Assembly: GCF_003702705.1 (NCBI RefSeq)
Contig: NZ_QZMN01000013.1
Coordinates: forward strand, 1-64,000
Direction of reading: 5' to 3'
DNA: 64,000 bases
Origin: Ornithinimicrobium cerasi
Lineage (GTDB): Bacteria; Actinomycetota; Actinomycetes; Actinomycetales; Dermatophilaceae
Position 1 is the stretch's first letter, and each line of letters opens with the position of its first letter. The notes below the pieces were generated by a model. The model was not told the origin of the DNA, did not search any database, and saw nothing but the letters and a program-made list of their open reading frames with translations. The position numbers were made by a program, and so were the translations under genes. Below, in pieces: positions 1 to 6,961 of the stretch.

Positions 1-2
1 GC

Positions 3-84
3 GACGCCGTCACCGACTTCGCCGGCGACAGCCGCCACGCCAACCCCTGGGCCGCCGACCTCTACGACCGCTACGGAGGCCAGG
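3..84 (+). pseudogene. Possible transposase C-terminal remnant, cut by the window edge
   Basis: One forward frame is open from the first bases and reads an acidic and aromatic stretch containing GDSRHANPWAADLY, then runs into sequence antisense to the integrase. The phrase recalls, from memory only, the C-terminal region of actinobacterial IS110-type transposases; I cannot confirm it. The recognisable protein-like composition stops close to the integrase stop codon, as expected if a coding remnant was truncated when the neighbouring element arrived. It may equally be the tail of an island gene. Confidence 0.3.
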
Positions 85-1257
85 TTAGAGGGCGATCTCT
101 CTGCTCAGTCGCTCGGTCAGCGCCCTGTCCCGGGCCGCCGTCGCGTGCTGATAGCGCAGCGCGACCGTCACGTCCGTGTGGCCGCCCCTGTGCAGCAGCT
201 CGGCCAGGGTCGCCCCTTGCACGGCATACGCGCTCAGACCCGTATGCCGGAGGTTGTGGAAGTGGAAGCCGGGACGCCCGGCCTCAGCTCGGGCGGCTCT
301 CCAGTGTCGATCCAGCGTTGTCTGGGAGATGCGCTGGCCCGATGGCCCGGCCAGGACGGGGCCGGTTCGAGCGGCGGGGGTGTAGGCATCCAGGTGTTGA
401 CGCAGAGCGGGCAGCAACGCGGCAGGGATGGCGATGGTCCGGGCGCTGTCGGCCTTCGGCGGGGTGAGCGTGTTCGCCTTGACGTTGAACTGGCGGCGGA
501 CGTGCAGAACAGCCTTCTCGGGGTCGTCGAGGTGCTCGAGGTCTCGACGTTCCAGCCCGAGCACCTCCCCCAGCCTCAGGGCGCACCACGCTGCGAGCGG
601 TACAGCGATGCGCAGGCGCTCGGGCATGGCCTGAGTCATGGCCCGGACCTCCTCGGGGGTGGCGACGTCTCCGTGCTCGTCCTCTGGGCGGACCCGGCGG
701 TGCTTGGGCGCCTCGGGAAAGGTGAACGACTCCAGGCCTCCTGCCTTGGCCTTGACCGCGGCGTTGAGGCAGGAGCGGAGCGCGATCACCACGTTGGGTG
801 TCACACCATTGACCCTGGCCCGGGGGTGACGTTTGCTGGGGCGGCTCGCCAGAAGTGCCAGGTGGTCCGCGACCTGCTGCGTCGTCAGATCCTGCAGGCG
901 AACTTCTCCGAGCTCGGGCCAGAGGTGGTTCTTCATGACCGATCTGTAGGAGAGAACGGTGGCCCGCGACCGGTCAGGGTTGGCCTCCAGCCGTGCCAAC
1001 CAGACCTCTGACCACTCCTTGAGCGTAAGGGCCTCGGCTTCGGTCTGCTCATCCTGCATCCTCCGCGCCGCGCGACGCGCTGACGGCGCTACAAAGAGGC
1101 CCCGCGCAGACTCGGCTCGAGCAATGTCCAGCGCGGCGCGCGCGTCTGTGAGGGTGTCGTACACGCCAAGGGCGTGCGTCCTGCCCTCGCGATGGAGTCG
1201 AACTCGGTAGCGACCCCGATACAGGGTGATGCCGCTGGGCAGTTTGGGTTCTTTCAC
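85..1257 (-). CDS. Tyrosine recombinase (phage/island integrase)
   Basis: A 390-residue site-specific integrase that should cut and rejoin DNA at an attachment site through a 3'-phosphotyrosine. The N-terminus (about 1-60, GRYRVRLHREGRTH) resembles the AP2-like arm-binding domain, residues about 75-185 the SAM-like core-binding domain, and the remainder the catalytic domain. Catalytic residues are visible: Arg in CALRLGE, His-x-x-Arg in HNLRHT, His in RGGH and Tyr in ALRYQH. The start is GTG with only a weak purine-rich upstream stretch. The gene starts about 180 bases from the 3' end of tmRNA, a classic integration target, so it most likely belongs to an element extending off the left edge. 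The C-terminus is complete. Family assignment is safe; the element type (phage, ICE or island) is not visible. Confidence 0.93.
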   Translation of the reverse strand: MKEPKLPSGITLYRGRYRVRLHREGRTHALGVYDTLTDARAALDIARAESARGLFVAPSARRAARRMQDEQTEAEALTLKEWSEVWLARLEANPDRSRATVLSYRSVMKNHLWPELGEVRLQDLTTQQVADHLALLASRPSKRHPRARVNGVTPNVVIALRSCLNAAVKAKAGGLESFTFPEAPKHRRVRPEDEHGDVATPEEVRAMTQAMPERLRIAVPLAAWCALRLGEVLGLERRDLEHLDDPEKAVLHVRRQFNVKANTLTPPKADSARTIAIPAALLPALRQHLDAYTPAARTGPVLAGPSGQRISQTTLDRHWRAARAEAGRPGFHFHNLRHTGLSAYAVQGATLAELLHRGGHTDVTVALRYQHATAARDRALTERLSREIAL

Positions 1258-1292
1258 GCGCTAGTTACCCACTTCCTCACCCTCCGAAGGCT

Positions 1293-1311
1293 TGTGACAA
1301 CCCTGTGACAA
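1293..1311. promoter_or_regulatory. Direct repeats upstream of the integrase (arm-type site or operator)
   Basis: Two copies of TGTGACAA, 11 bases apart centre to centre (1293-1300 and 1304-1311), lie 36 bases before the integrase start, between it and the tmRNA attachment target. Short direct repeats beside an integrase are typical of arm-type binding sites or of an excisionase or repressor operator. Function is inferred from position only. Confidence 0.35.
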
Positions 1312-1361
1312 GTCGGGTGCTGAAAAGAGCCTACATCTGCTCGGACGTGCTCCAACGACGA

Positions 1362-1401
1362 AGCCCCCGAATTCCGCGTGGTTGTGCGGAAAACGGGGGC
1401 T
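1362..1401 (-). terminator. Hairpin downstream of tmRNA
   Basis: An interrupted inverted repeat: AGCCCCCG at 1362-1369 pairs with CGGGGGCT at 1394-1401, then an AA/AA internal loop, then TTCCGC (1372-1377) pairs with GCGGAA (1386-1391), leaving an 8-base loop. It lies 37 bases past the mature tmRNA 3' end on the transcribed strand. The following T-tract is poor, as is usual in high-GC actinobacteria. Transcription termination of ssrA is the simplest reading. Confidence 0.6.
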
Positions 1402-1437
1402 GACGTGCGACGACTCGCACAGCGTGAGACACGTGGG

Positions 1438-1465
1438 TGGAGGTGGCGGGAATCGAACCCGCGTC
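1438..1465 (-). other. Putative attachment site at the tmRNA 3' end
   Basis: The T-arm and acceptor 3' half of tmRNA, the segment most often duplicated by integrases that use ssrA, faces the integrase gene. The second copy that would mark the other end of the element is not in the window, so the core cannot be delimited. This is inference from gene position. Confidence 0.35.
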
Positions 1466-1669
1466 CGTCGCCGGGAAACCAGGGCTTCTCCGGGTGCAGT
1501 GCGCTACGGATTTTCTCGGCCCCAGGGCTCGCGCGCACACGTTCCCTGACAGGCCCAGCCACGTAGCAGTCCCGCACCGTCCCGTGACCTGACGGTGCAG
1601 CAAGTCCTCTAGCTGATGCCAGGTCCTGAGTCGAGGACAACCTCAGGCTGACAGACTTCGAGCCCGCCG

Positions 1670-1708
1670 TCAGGCGGCGAGGGCGAAGTCGCTGCGCGAA
1701 GAATTGGC
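1670..1708 (-). other. tmRNA-encoded proteolysis tag
   Basis: Starting at a GCC resume codon the frame reads A-N-S-S-R-S-D-F-A-L-A-A then TGA. The ALAA end is the degron recognised by ClpXP-type proteases, and the length (12 residues) and upstream ATAGCT context match other actinobacterial tags. The resume codon is chosen by analogy with mycobacterial tmRNA. Confidence 0.8.
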
Positions 1709-1951
1709 AGCTATTGGTTTCGCAAGGAGCGTTGACGAGATGACCTTGCATCCTCGACCCGCTTCCCCTGAAATGCCGAACGACGTCGAAACCGATCACC
1801 CCCGTGGGGGTGTCTCACGCTGTGCAGTTGTCAAGGTCGCCAGGCTGGTGCCCGGCCGACGTCTCACTCTACGGGGTCAACGGCTCGGTGGCCACGCAGA
1901 TTCCCGCACGGACGACGAGTCTTCGCCGCGGCGTGTGACAGGGTTCTGGCC

Positions 1952-2425
1952 ATGACACTCGCTCCGGACGGCCAGTCGAAGGGCGGTAGGGCGCAACCCG
2001 CCGAGCGCGCGCTGGGCACGATCGTCGCGTCGATGGCTCTCGGGCTGGTGCTCATCGGCGTGGTGCTCGTCCTCATCGGCGCCGAGCTGCTCACGCCGCC
2101 CCTGTGGATGCTGCTCGTCGTCGTCCTGGCCACCGCGGGTGCCTGGCTGCTCGTGGTGCTCAGCCCCGTGCCCACCGCGACGGCTCCGGGCGCGTCGACG
2201 ACGGCCGTCGTCCAACCGGTCGTCGTGATGCGGACCTCGCTCGTCGAGGCGCCCGCCATCCTCGGTCTCATCCTGGCCGTCGTGAGCGATCCGATGAACG
2301 TGACGGTCTACGTGATCCCGGCGATGTTCGCCCTCGCGGGCATGTGGTTGTTCGCCCGACCCTCCGTGGTGCAGCGGCGGGTGGAGCAGGAGCGCGTCCT
2401 ACGGCAGCCCGGCCGGCGACCGTGA
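1952..2425 (+). CDS. Hypothetical membrane protein, about four TM segments
   Basis: A 157-residue protein that I do not recognise. A polar N-terminus of about 22 residues precedes hydrophobic stretches near residues 24-46, 50-70, 98-112 and 115-130, followed by an Arg- and Gln-rich cytoplasmic tail. There is no motif suggesting catalysis. It lies between tmRNA and the convergent CBS-domain gene, six bases from the latter's stop. The ATG start has no clear Shine-Dalgarno sequence. Coding is supported by GC3 bias and the clear membrane pattern; function is unknown. Confidence 0.75.
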   Translation: MTLAPDGQSKGGRAQPAERALGTIVASMALGLVLIGVVLVLIGAELLTPPLWMLLVVVLATAGAWLLVVLSPVPTATAPGASTTAVVQPVVVMRTSLVEAPAILGLILAVVSDPMNVTVYVIPAMFALAGMWLFARPSVVQRRVEQERVLRQPGRRP

Positions 2426-2431
2426 GTGGGC

Positions 2432-2851
2432 TCAGCCGCGCCCGTAGACCATCTGCACGAAGTGGGCGACCTTGTCGTCGGCGACGTGCCGGGCCAGGTC
2501 CGACTCGCTGATCATCCCGACGAGCCGGCCCTCCTCCACGACGGGCAGCCGCTTGATCTGCTGGTCCCCCATCGTGTCGAGCACCCGGTCGACGTCCTCG
2601 TCCGGCGCCACCGTGGACACGATCCCGTGGGCCACCGCACCGACTGTCATGCCGGCCAGGTCGGCGCCGTCCGCCACCCCTCGCACGACGATGTCACGGT
2701 CGGTGACGATGCCGACCAGCCCACCGTCCGACCCCAGGACGGGCAGCGCGCCCACACCGTGGTCGCGCATCAGCGCCGCGGCCTCGACCAGGTTCTGGTC
2801 CTCCGTGACGGTGTGCATCTGCGCGGTCATGATCTCTCGTGCGGTGGTCAT
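2432..2851 (-). CDS. CBS-domain pair protein
   Basis: A 139-residue protein consisting of two CBS motifs (about residues 7-60 and 72-132), the Bateman module that senses adenine nucleotides or S-adenosylmethionine. Typical elements are seen: the GVGALPVL and LVGIVTDRDI segments in the first repeat and IKRLPVVEEGRLVGMIS in the second. No enzymatic domain is attached, so it is a stand-alone regulatory subunit or stress-type CBS protein. Its promoter side faces smpB, which is transcribed divergently, with 136 bases between them. Partner and ligand cannot be read from the sequence. Confidence 0.9.
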   Translation of the reverse strand: MTTAREIMTAQMHTVTEDQNLVEAAALMRDHGVGALPVLGSDGGLVGIVTDRDIVVRGVADGADLAGMTVGAVAHGIVSTVAPDEDVDRVLDTMGDQQIKRLPVVEEGRLVGMISESDLARHVADDKVAHFVQMVYGRG

Positions 2852-2972
2852 CTCGCTCCTCCGGGTCGGGGTATGTCGTGCGCGTGCACCCCACCCTGCC
2901 GGGGCCGGCCGGGCCGGGCAACCGGGGGCGCAGGCGGCGGAAAGCCGGGAGACGGCATACCTCGGGCTCGCC

Positions 2973-2978
2973 TAGACT
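2973..2978 (+). promoter_or_regulatory. smpB -10 element
   Basis: TAGACT lies 9 bases before the smpB ATG, which would put the transcription start on or next to the start codon (leaderless mRNA). No Shine-Dalgarno sequence precedes the ATG. One copy of the GGTATGCCG word lies at 2953-2961, immediately upstream. Confidence 0.5.
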
Positions 2979-2987
2979 GGGTCGGCC

Positions 2988-3464
2988 ATGCCCAAGGACA
3001 CCGGTCGCAAGCTCATCGCGAGCAACAAGAAGGCCCGCTACGAGTACCTCATCGAGGACACCGTCGAGGCCGGGCTCGTGCTGACCGGGACCGAGGTGAA
3101 GTCGCTGCGACAGGGCCGCGCGTCGCTCGTCGACGGCTACGCCATCAGCTACGGCGGTGAGCTCTACCTCGAGGGCGTGCACATCCCGGAGTACAGCCAG
3201 GGGACCTGGACCAACCACTCCGCGCGGCGTCGGCGCAAGCTGCTGCTGCACCGCGAGGAGATCGACAAGCTCGTCAGCAAGGCCGAGCAGGCGGGGCACA
3301 CGATCATCCCCCTGTCGCTGTACTTCAAGGACGGGCGCGCCAAGGTGGAGATCGCCCTGGCCAAGGGCAAGAAGCTGCACGACAAGCGGCAGACGCTGCG
3401 CGAGCGGCAGGACCGCCGCGAGGCCGACCGCGCCATGTCGGCGCACCTCAAGCGCCGACGCTGA
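2988..3464 (+). CDS. smpB: SsrA-binding protein SmpB
   Basis: A 158-residue partner of tmRNA in trans-translation; it binds the tRNA-like domain and occupies the decoding centre. Full family length. Visible family signatures are the N-terminal [13 protein letters not shown], the [19 protein letters not shown] strand-loop and the basic C-terminal tail ([23 protein letters not shown]) that reaches into the mRNA channel. It lies 1.2 kb from ssrA, and downstream of the convergent ftsE-ftsX-amidase cluster, an arrangement common in actinobacteria. The start is set by conservation and by the -10 element just upstream. Confidence 0.97.
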   Translation: MPKDTGRKLIASNKKARYEYLIEDTVEAGLVLTGTEVKSLRQGRASLVDGYAISYGGELYLEGVHIPEYSQGTWTNHSARRRRKLLLHREEIDKLVSKAEQAGHTIIPLSLYFKDGRAKVEIALAKGKKLHDKRQTLRERQDRREADRAMSAHLKRRR

Positions 3465-3500
3465 GCTGTCCCGGCGGGCGGTGCCGCTGCGAGACGCCGG

Positions 3501-5216
3501 TCAGAGCCAGGTGCGCGGGTTGACGGGGGTGCCGTTCTCCCGGGTCTCGAAGTGCAGGTGGCAGCCGGTCGAGGAGCCGGTCGTCCCCTCGTAGCCGACG
3601 ACCTGCCCGCGGGACACGCTCTGGCCTGAGGACACCGCGAAGCTCTCGAGGTGCAGGTAGGCCGTCGTCAGGTTGACGCCGCGCTGCACCCCGTGGTCGA
3701 CGACGACATAGTTGCCGCGGCTGTCGTCGTAGAGCGTCCCGTAGACCACACCGTCGGACGCCGCGGTGACGGGGGTCCCGCAGGGCGCCCCGAAGTCGAG
3801 CCCCGAGTGCAGGAGCCAGACCCCGAGGATGGGGTGGAGCCGGTTGCCGAACTCGCTCGTCGTCGGGGCGTTCATGGGGTAGGAGAGGTAGCCGCTCGAG
3901 GCCTGGACTGCTGCCTCGCGCTCCCGCTCCGCGTCGCGGGAGGCCCGCTCGTCGGCCGCCCGGCGCTCAGCCGCCTCCCGGGCTGCGGCGTCCCGAGCTG
4001 CCTGGGCCGCGCGGTCGGCCTCTGCCTGTGCCGCCTCCGCCCGGCGCTGCGCCTCCGCCGCGGCCTCCTGGTCACGACGACGCTCCGCCTCCGCGGCCAC
4101 CTCCCGCTGACGCTGCGCCTCCCGGGCCGCCGCCCGTTCGGCGGCCTGCTGGCGGGCGGCCTCCTCGGCGGCCGCACGGGCCGCCGCCTCCTCGGCCGCC
4201 TGGCGACGGGCCTCCTCCTCGGCCTGGCGCCGCGCCTCCTCGGCCGCCTTGCGCCGGGCCTCCTCCGCCAGTCGCTCGACCTCCGCCTGCTCCTCGCCCT
4301 TGAGCTCCTGCTTGCTGGCAGCGAGCTCCGCCAGCTCGGCGGTCAGCTGGTCCGAGCGCTCCTGCTCGGCCTTCAGCTCGCTCTCCACCTTGGCCTTCTC
4401 GGCCTCCAGGGCGGCCTTGTCCTGCACCTGCTGGGCCTCCAGCGCCTCCAGCGCCACCTTGGCCTCCTCGGCCGCGGTCCGCGCGAGCTCCATCGCCACG
4501 ACGTTGGCCTCGGCCTGAGCCAGCAGGTAGGCGATGTCCTGACGCACCCCGGCGAGCCGGTCCTGCTCGGCCACGCCCTGGGCCTCCTGCGTGGCCAGCG
4601 CCCGGATCTGCTGGTCCTGGACGCGCAGCACGGTACGCGCCATGGCCATCCGGTCGACCGCGTCCGCCTCGCCCGAGAGGAGCTCCAGGGTGGTGGCGAG
4701 CGACCCCATACCCCCCTGCTTGTAGCTGTCGCGCGCGATCGCCCCGACGGTGGTCCGGCTCTCCTGCTGCTGCTCCTCGTTGACCTGCAGCGACTCCTGG
4801 ATGCTCGCCTCGTTGGCCCGGGCGACGGCCAGCTCCGCCTCGATCCGCTCCGCCTCCGCCTCGGCGTCCGCCAGGTCCGCCTCCGCCTCCTCCAGCACCA
4901 CCCGCGCGGCGGTGACCTTCGCAGTCGTCTCCTGCAGCCGCCGGTCCGCAGCCTCCAGCTCGGCGCTGGTGTGCTCGAGGTGCTCGCCGAGGTCGGCCGC
5001 CGCCTCCTGGGACCGGCCCTTGTCGGTCGAGGTCCGGCTCTCCCGCTGCTCCACCTCGCGGATGCGCTGACGGATGTCGTCGAGGTCGTCCGCGAGCGCC
5101 GGGCCGCCCACGAGGGCACCGGCGAGCGCCAGCGCCACCGCGGCGCGGGCCCGACGCCGGACGGCGCGCGAACGCGAGGTGGTGGGCTCGGCGGGGGTGC
5201 GGCGGGGTTCGCTCAT
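3501..5216 (-). CDS. Secreted coiled-coil M23 peptidoglycan hydrolase of the FtsEX system
   Basis: A 571-residue exported murein hydrolase. A twin-basic N-terminus and hydrophobic core (about residues 20-42, ending ALA) form a signal peptide. Residues about 45-435 are coiled coil rich in Glu, Ala, Arg and Gln, like EnvC and PcsB, which dock onto FtsX. The C-terminal 125 residues are an M23 (LytM) domain with FGNRLHPILG, the zinc ligands in HSGLDFG and HLHFE, and YLHL. All expected catalytic residues are present, so it is probably active rather than a degenerate activator. The gene starts ten bases after ftsX on the same strand, with GGAG ahead of the ATG. Inference: FtsEX gates this hydrolase at the septum. 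The coiled-coil DNA is low-complexity and produces long antisense frames that are not genes. Confidence 0.92.
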   Translation of the reverse strand: MSEPRRTPAEPTTSRSRAVRRRARAAVALALAGALVGGPALADDLDDIRQRIREVEQRESRTSTDKGRSQEAAADLGEHLEHTSAELEAADRRLQETTAKVTAARVVLEEAEADLADAEAEAERIEAELAVARANEASIQESLQVNEEQQQESRTTVGAIARDSYKQGGMGSLATTLELLSGEADAVDRMAMARTVLRVQDQQIRALATQEAQGVAEQDRLAGVRQDIAYLLAQAEANVVAMELARTAAEEAKVALEALEAQQVQDKAALEAEKAKVESELKAEQERSDQLTAELAELAASKQELKGEEQAEVERLAEEARRKAAEEARRQAEEEARRQAAEEAAARAAAEEAARQQAAERAAAREAQRQREVAAEAERRRDQEAAAEAQRRAEAAQAEADRAAQAARDAAAREAAERRAADERASRDAEREREAAVQASSGYLSYPMNAPTTSEFGNRLHPILGVWLLHSGLDFGAPCGTPVTAASDGVVYGTLYDDSRGNYVVVDHGVQRGVNLTTAYLHLESFAVSSGQSVSRGQVVGYEGTTGSSTGCHLHFETRENGTPVNPRTWL

Positions 5217-5225
5217 GACTTCTCC

Positions 5226-6149
5226 TCAGACCCTCACGTGACGGCGCAGGGCCGTCCAGGCGGTGAGCACGGCCAGCAGGAGTGCCCCGCCGACCAGGAA
5301 CGGGGTGATCAGCCACAGGTCGCGCTCCCCGACCAGGCTGATCAGGCCGCTCTCCCCCGCGAGCAGCTCGGACAGGAAGCCGGTGATCCCGAACCGGACC
5401 GTGCCCCACAGCAGGGCGATGGCCAGACCCGCCCCCAGCAGGGTCGCGAGCACGGTCTCCAGGATGAACGGCAGGTAGATCGAGAACGCCGACGCGCCGA
5501 CCATCCGCTGGATGGCGGTCTCCCGACGCCGGCTCCACGCGGTGAGCCGGATCGTCGTGGAGATCAGCAGCACCGCGCAGGCGACCATCGCCACGGCGAG
5601 CGCCAGCGCCCCCACGCTGAGGACCCCGAGGAAGGTGAAGAGCTTGTCGACGACCTCACGCTGGTCCTCGACGCTCTCCACGCCGGGAGCCTGCTCGAAC
5701 GCCTGGCGGATGACCTCGTACCTGCTCGGGTCGGACAGGTTGACCCGGAAGGACTCGGGGATGGCCTCCTGCGGGATGGAGTCCAGCACCGGGGAGTTGC
5801 GGAACTGCTCGCGGAAGCGCTCGTAGGCGTCGGCGTTGGACTCGTAGTAGACCTCCGCGACGAGCGGGTCCAGGCCCTCCAGGTCGGCGGCGATCTGGTC
5901 GCGCTGGTCCTGCGTGACCGCCCCGCCGGCGCACGAGGCCACGTCCGTGCTGTCGGGGGTGCAGAGGAAGATCGAGACCTGCACCCGGTCGTACCAGTAG
6001 CCCTTGGCGGTGCTCACCTGCTGCTGGGCCAGCAGCCCGATGCCCAGGAAGAACAGGGAGACCATCGTCACGAGCACGACCGAGACCACCATGGAGACGT
6101 TGCGGCGCAGCCCGTTGCCGATCTCGCCCAGGAGGAAGCCCGGCCTCAC
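5226..6149 (-). CDS. ftsX: Cell division protein FtsX
   Basis: A 307-residue permease-like subunit of the FtsEX complex. There is one TM segment near residues 18-42, a large extracytoplasmic loop (about 45-170) that should bind the hydrolase, and three further TM segments near 172-196, 225-252 and 272-296, matching family topology. The GTG start overlaps the ftsE stop by four bases (6146-6149), so the two are translationally coupled. The loop holds two cysteines (CTPD and SCAGG) that could form a disulfide. FtsEX uses ATP hydrolysis to activate peptidoglycan hydrolases rather than to transport; the M23 gene next door is the evident effector. Confidence 0.95.
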   Translation of the reverse strand: MRPGFLLGEIGNGLRRNVSMVVSVVLVTMVSLFFLGIGLLAQQQVSTAKGYWYDRVQVSIFLCTPDSTDVASCAGGAVTQDQRDQIAADLEGLDPLVAEVYYESNADAYERFREQFRNSPVLDSIPQEAIPESFRVNLSDPSRYEVIRQAFEQAPGVESVEDQREVVDKLFTFLGVLSVGALALAVAMVACAVLLISTTIRLTAWSRRRETAIQRMVGASAFSIYLPFILETVLATLLGAGLAIALLWGTVRFGITGFLSELLAGESGLISLVGERDLWLITPFLVGGALLLAVLTAWTALRRHVRV

Positions 6150-6841
6150 GACCGCACCACCTCGCGGTAGCCTCCCTCGGCCTGGTCGCGGACGACCCGG
6201 CCCTCGTGCAGCTGCACCACGCGCTTGCGGAACTGGTCGACGATGGTGGTGTCGTGCGTGGCCATGAGCACCGTCGTGCCGGAGCGGTTGATGCGCTCGA
6301 GGATCGCGACGATCTCCGCGGAGGTGTCGGGGTCGAGGTTGCCGGTCGGCTCGTCCGCCAGGAGGATCGGGGGCTTGTTGACCATAGCCCGGGCGATCGC
6401 GACGCGCTGCTGCTCACCGCCGGAGAGCTCGTGCGGCAGCCGCTTGCCCTTGTTCTCCAGACCGACCAGGGCCAGCGTCTCCGGCACGCGCTGACGGATC
6501 TCGTGGCCGGGCGCACCGAGCACCTGCAGGACGTAGGCCACGTTCTGGGAGACGGTCTTGCCGGAGAGGAGCCGGAAGTCCTGGAACACCGTGCCGATCT
6601 GACAACGCAGGACGTGCACGCGCCGACGTGGCAGCTGCCCGAGGTCGTGGCCCGCCACCAGGACCCGGCCGAGGGTCGGCGCGTTCTCGACGATCACCAG
6701 GCGCAGCAGCGAGCTCTTGCCGGAGCCGGACTGACCGACCACGAAGCAGAACTCCCCGCGCGTCACGTCCAGGTCCACGTCCTGCAGCGCCCAGGGGTCG
6801 CCCTTGGTATAGCGCAGGCTGACGTGCTCGAGCGTGATCAT
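6146..6841 (-). CDS. ftsE: Cell division ATP-binding protein FtsE
   Basis: A 231-residue ABC ATPase. Walker A is GQSGSGKSS, the signature is LSGGEQQR, Walker B is [12 protein letters not shown] and the switch His is in MATHD. I start it at the ATG of [11 protein letters not shown] (6841); an upstream in-frame extension lacks conserved sequence. It forms the first gene of an ftsE-ftsX-hydrolase operon, with a four-base overlap to ftsX. The protein acts at the inner face of the membrane at the division site, bound to FtsX. In many actinobacteria prfB lies directly upstream; here an aldehyde dehydrogenase gene is inserted between them. Confidence 0.96.
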   Translation of the reverse strand: MITLEHVSLRYTKGDPWALQDVDLDVTRGEFCFVVGQSGSGKSSLLRLVIVENAPTLGRVLVAGHDLGQLPRRRVHVLRCQIGTVFQDFRLLSGKTVSQNVAYVLQVLGAPGHEIRQRVPETLALVGLENKGKRLPHELSGGEQQRVAIARAMVNKPPILLADEPTGNLDPDTSAEIVAILERINRSGTTVLMATHDTTIVDQFRKRVVQLHEGRVVRDQAEGGYREVVRS

Positions 6842-6961
6842 CGGGTGCGGTGTTCTCCGTGGCAGGGGGGACGGCCGTGACTCACGGTAACGGATGTGAC
6901 TCGTGGGTCCGTGCAACCTCGGGTCGTGGCGAGGCGCCGGACCCCACCGCGACGGGTCCGC

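Larger units (their letters stand above)
1438..1803 (-). ncRNA. ssrA: tmRNA (transfer-messenger RNA)
   Basis: Rescues ribosomes stalled on broken mRNA, with SmpB (encoded at 2988). The 5' end reads GGGGGTGATCGGTTTCGAC and the 3' end contains GGGTTCGATTCCCGC, the T-arm. The acceptor stem pairs GGGGGTG (1797-1803) with CACCTCC (1439-1445), with one G-U pair. After the discriminator A the DNA reads CCC, so CCA is probably added enzymatically. Length is about 366 bases, usual for actinobacteria. A tag reading frame with the typical ALAA end lies at 1708-1670. The assignment is firm; the exact 5' end is set by the acceptor stem. Confidence 0.93.

Noticed and set aside
1254-1799. Minus-strand frame across tmRNA
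   Set aside because: It coincides with the tmRNA structure; only the 12-codon tag is translated.
1829-1877. TTGACA (minus strand, 1834-1829) and TAGAGT (1877-1872) as the tmRNA promoter
   Set aside because: Neither hexamer is at a workable distance from the mature 5' end or from the other in the right order, so no promoter is called.
3651-6170. A plus-strand open frame of over 800 codons opposite the M23 gene and ftsX
   Set aside because: It is the Leu/Arg/Gly-rich antisense of the Glu/Ala coiled coil and of ftsX; the minus-strand proteins have motifs and operon structure, the plus frame has none.
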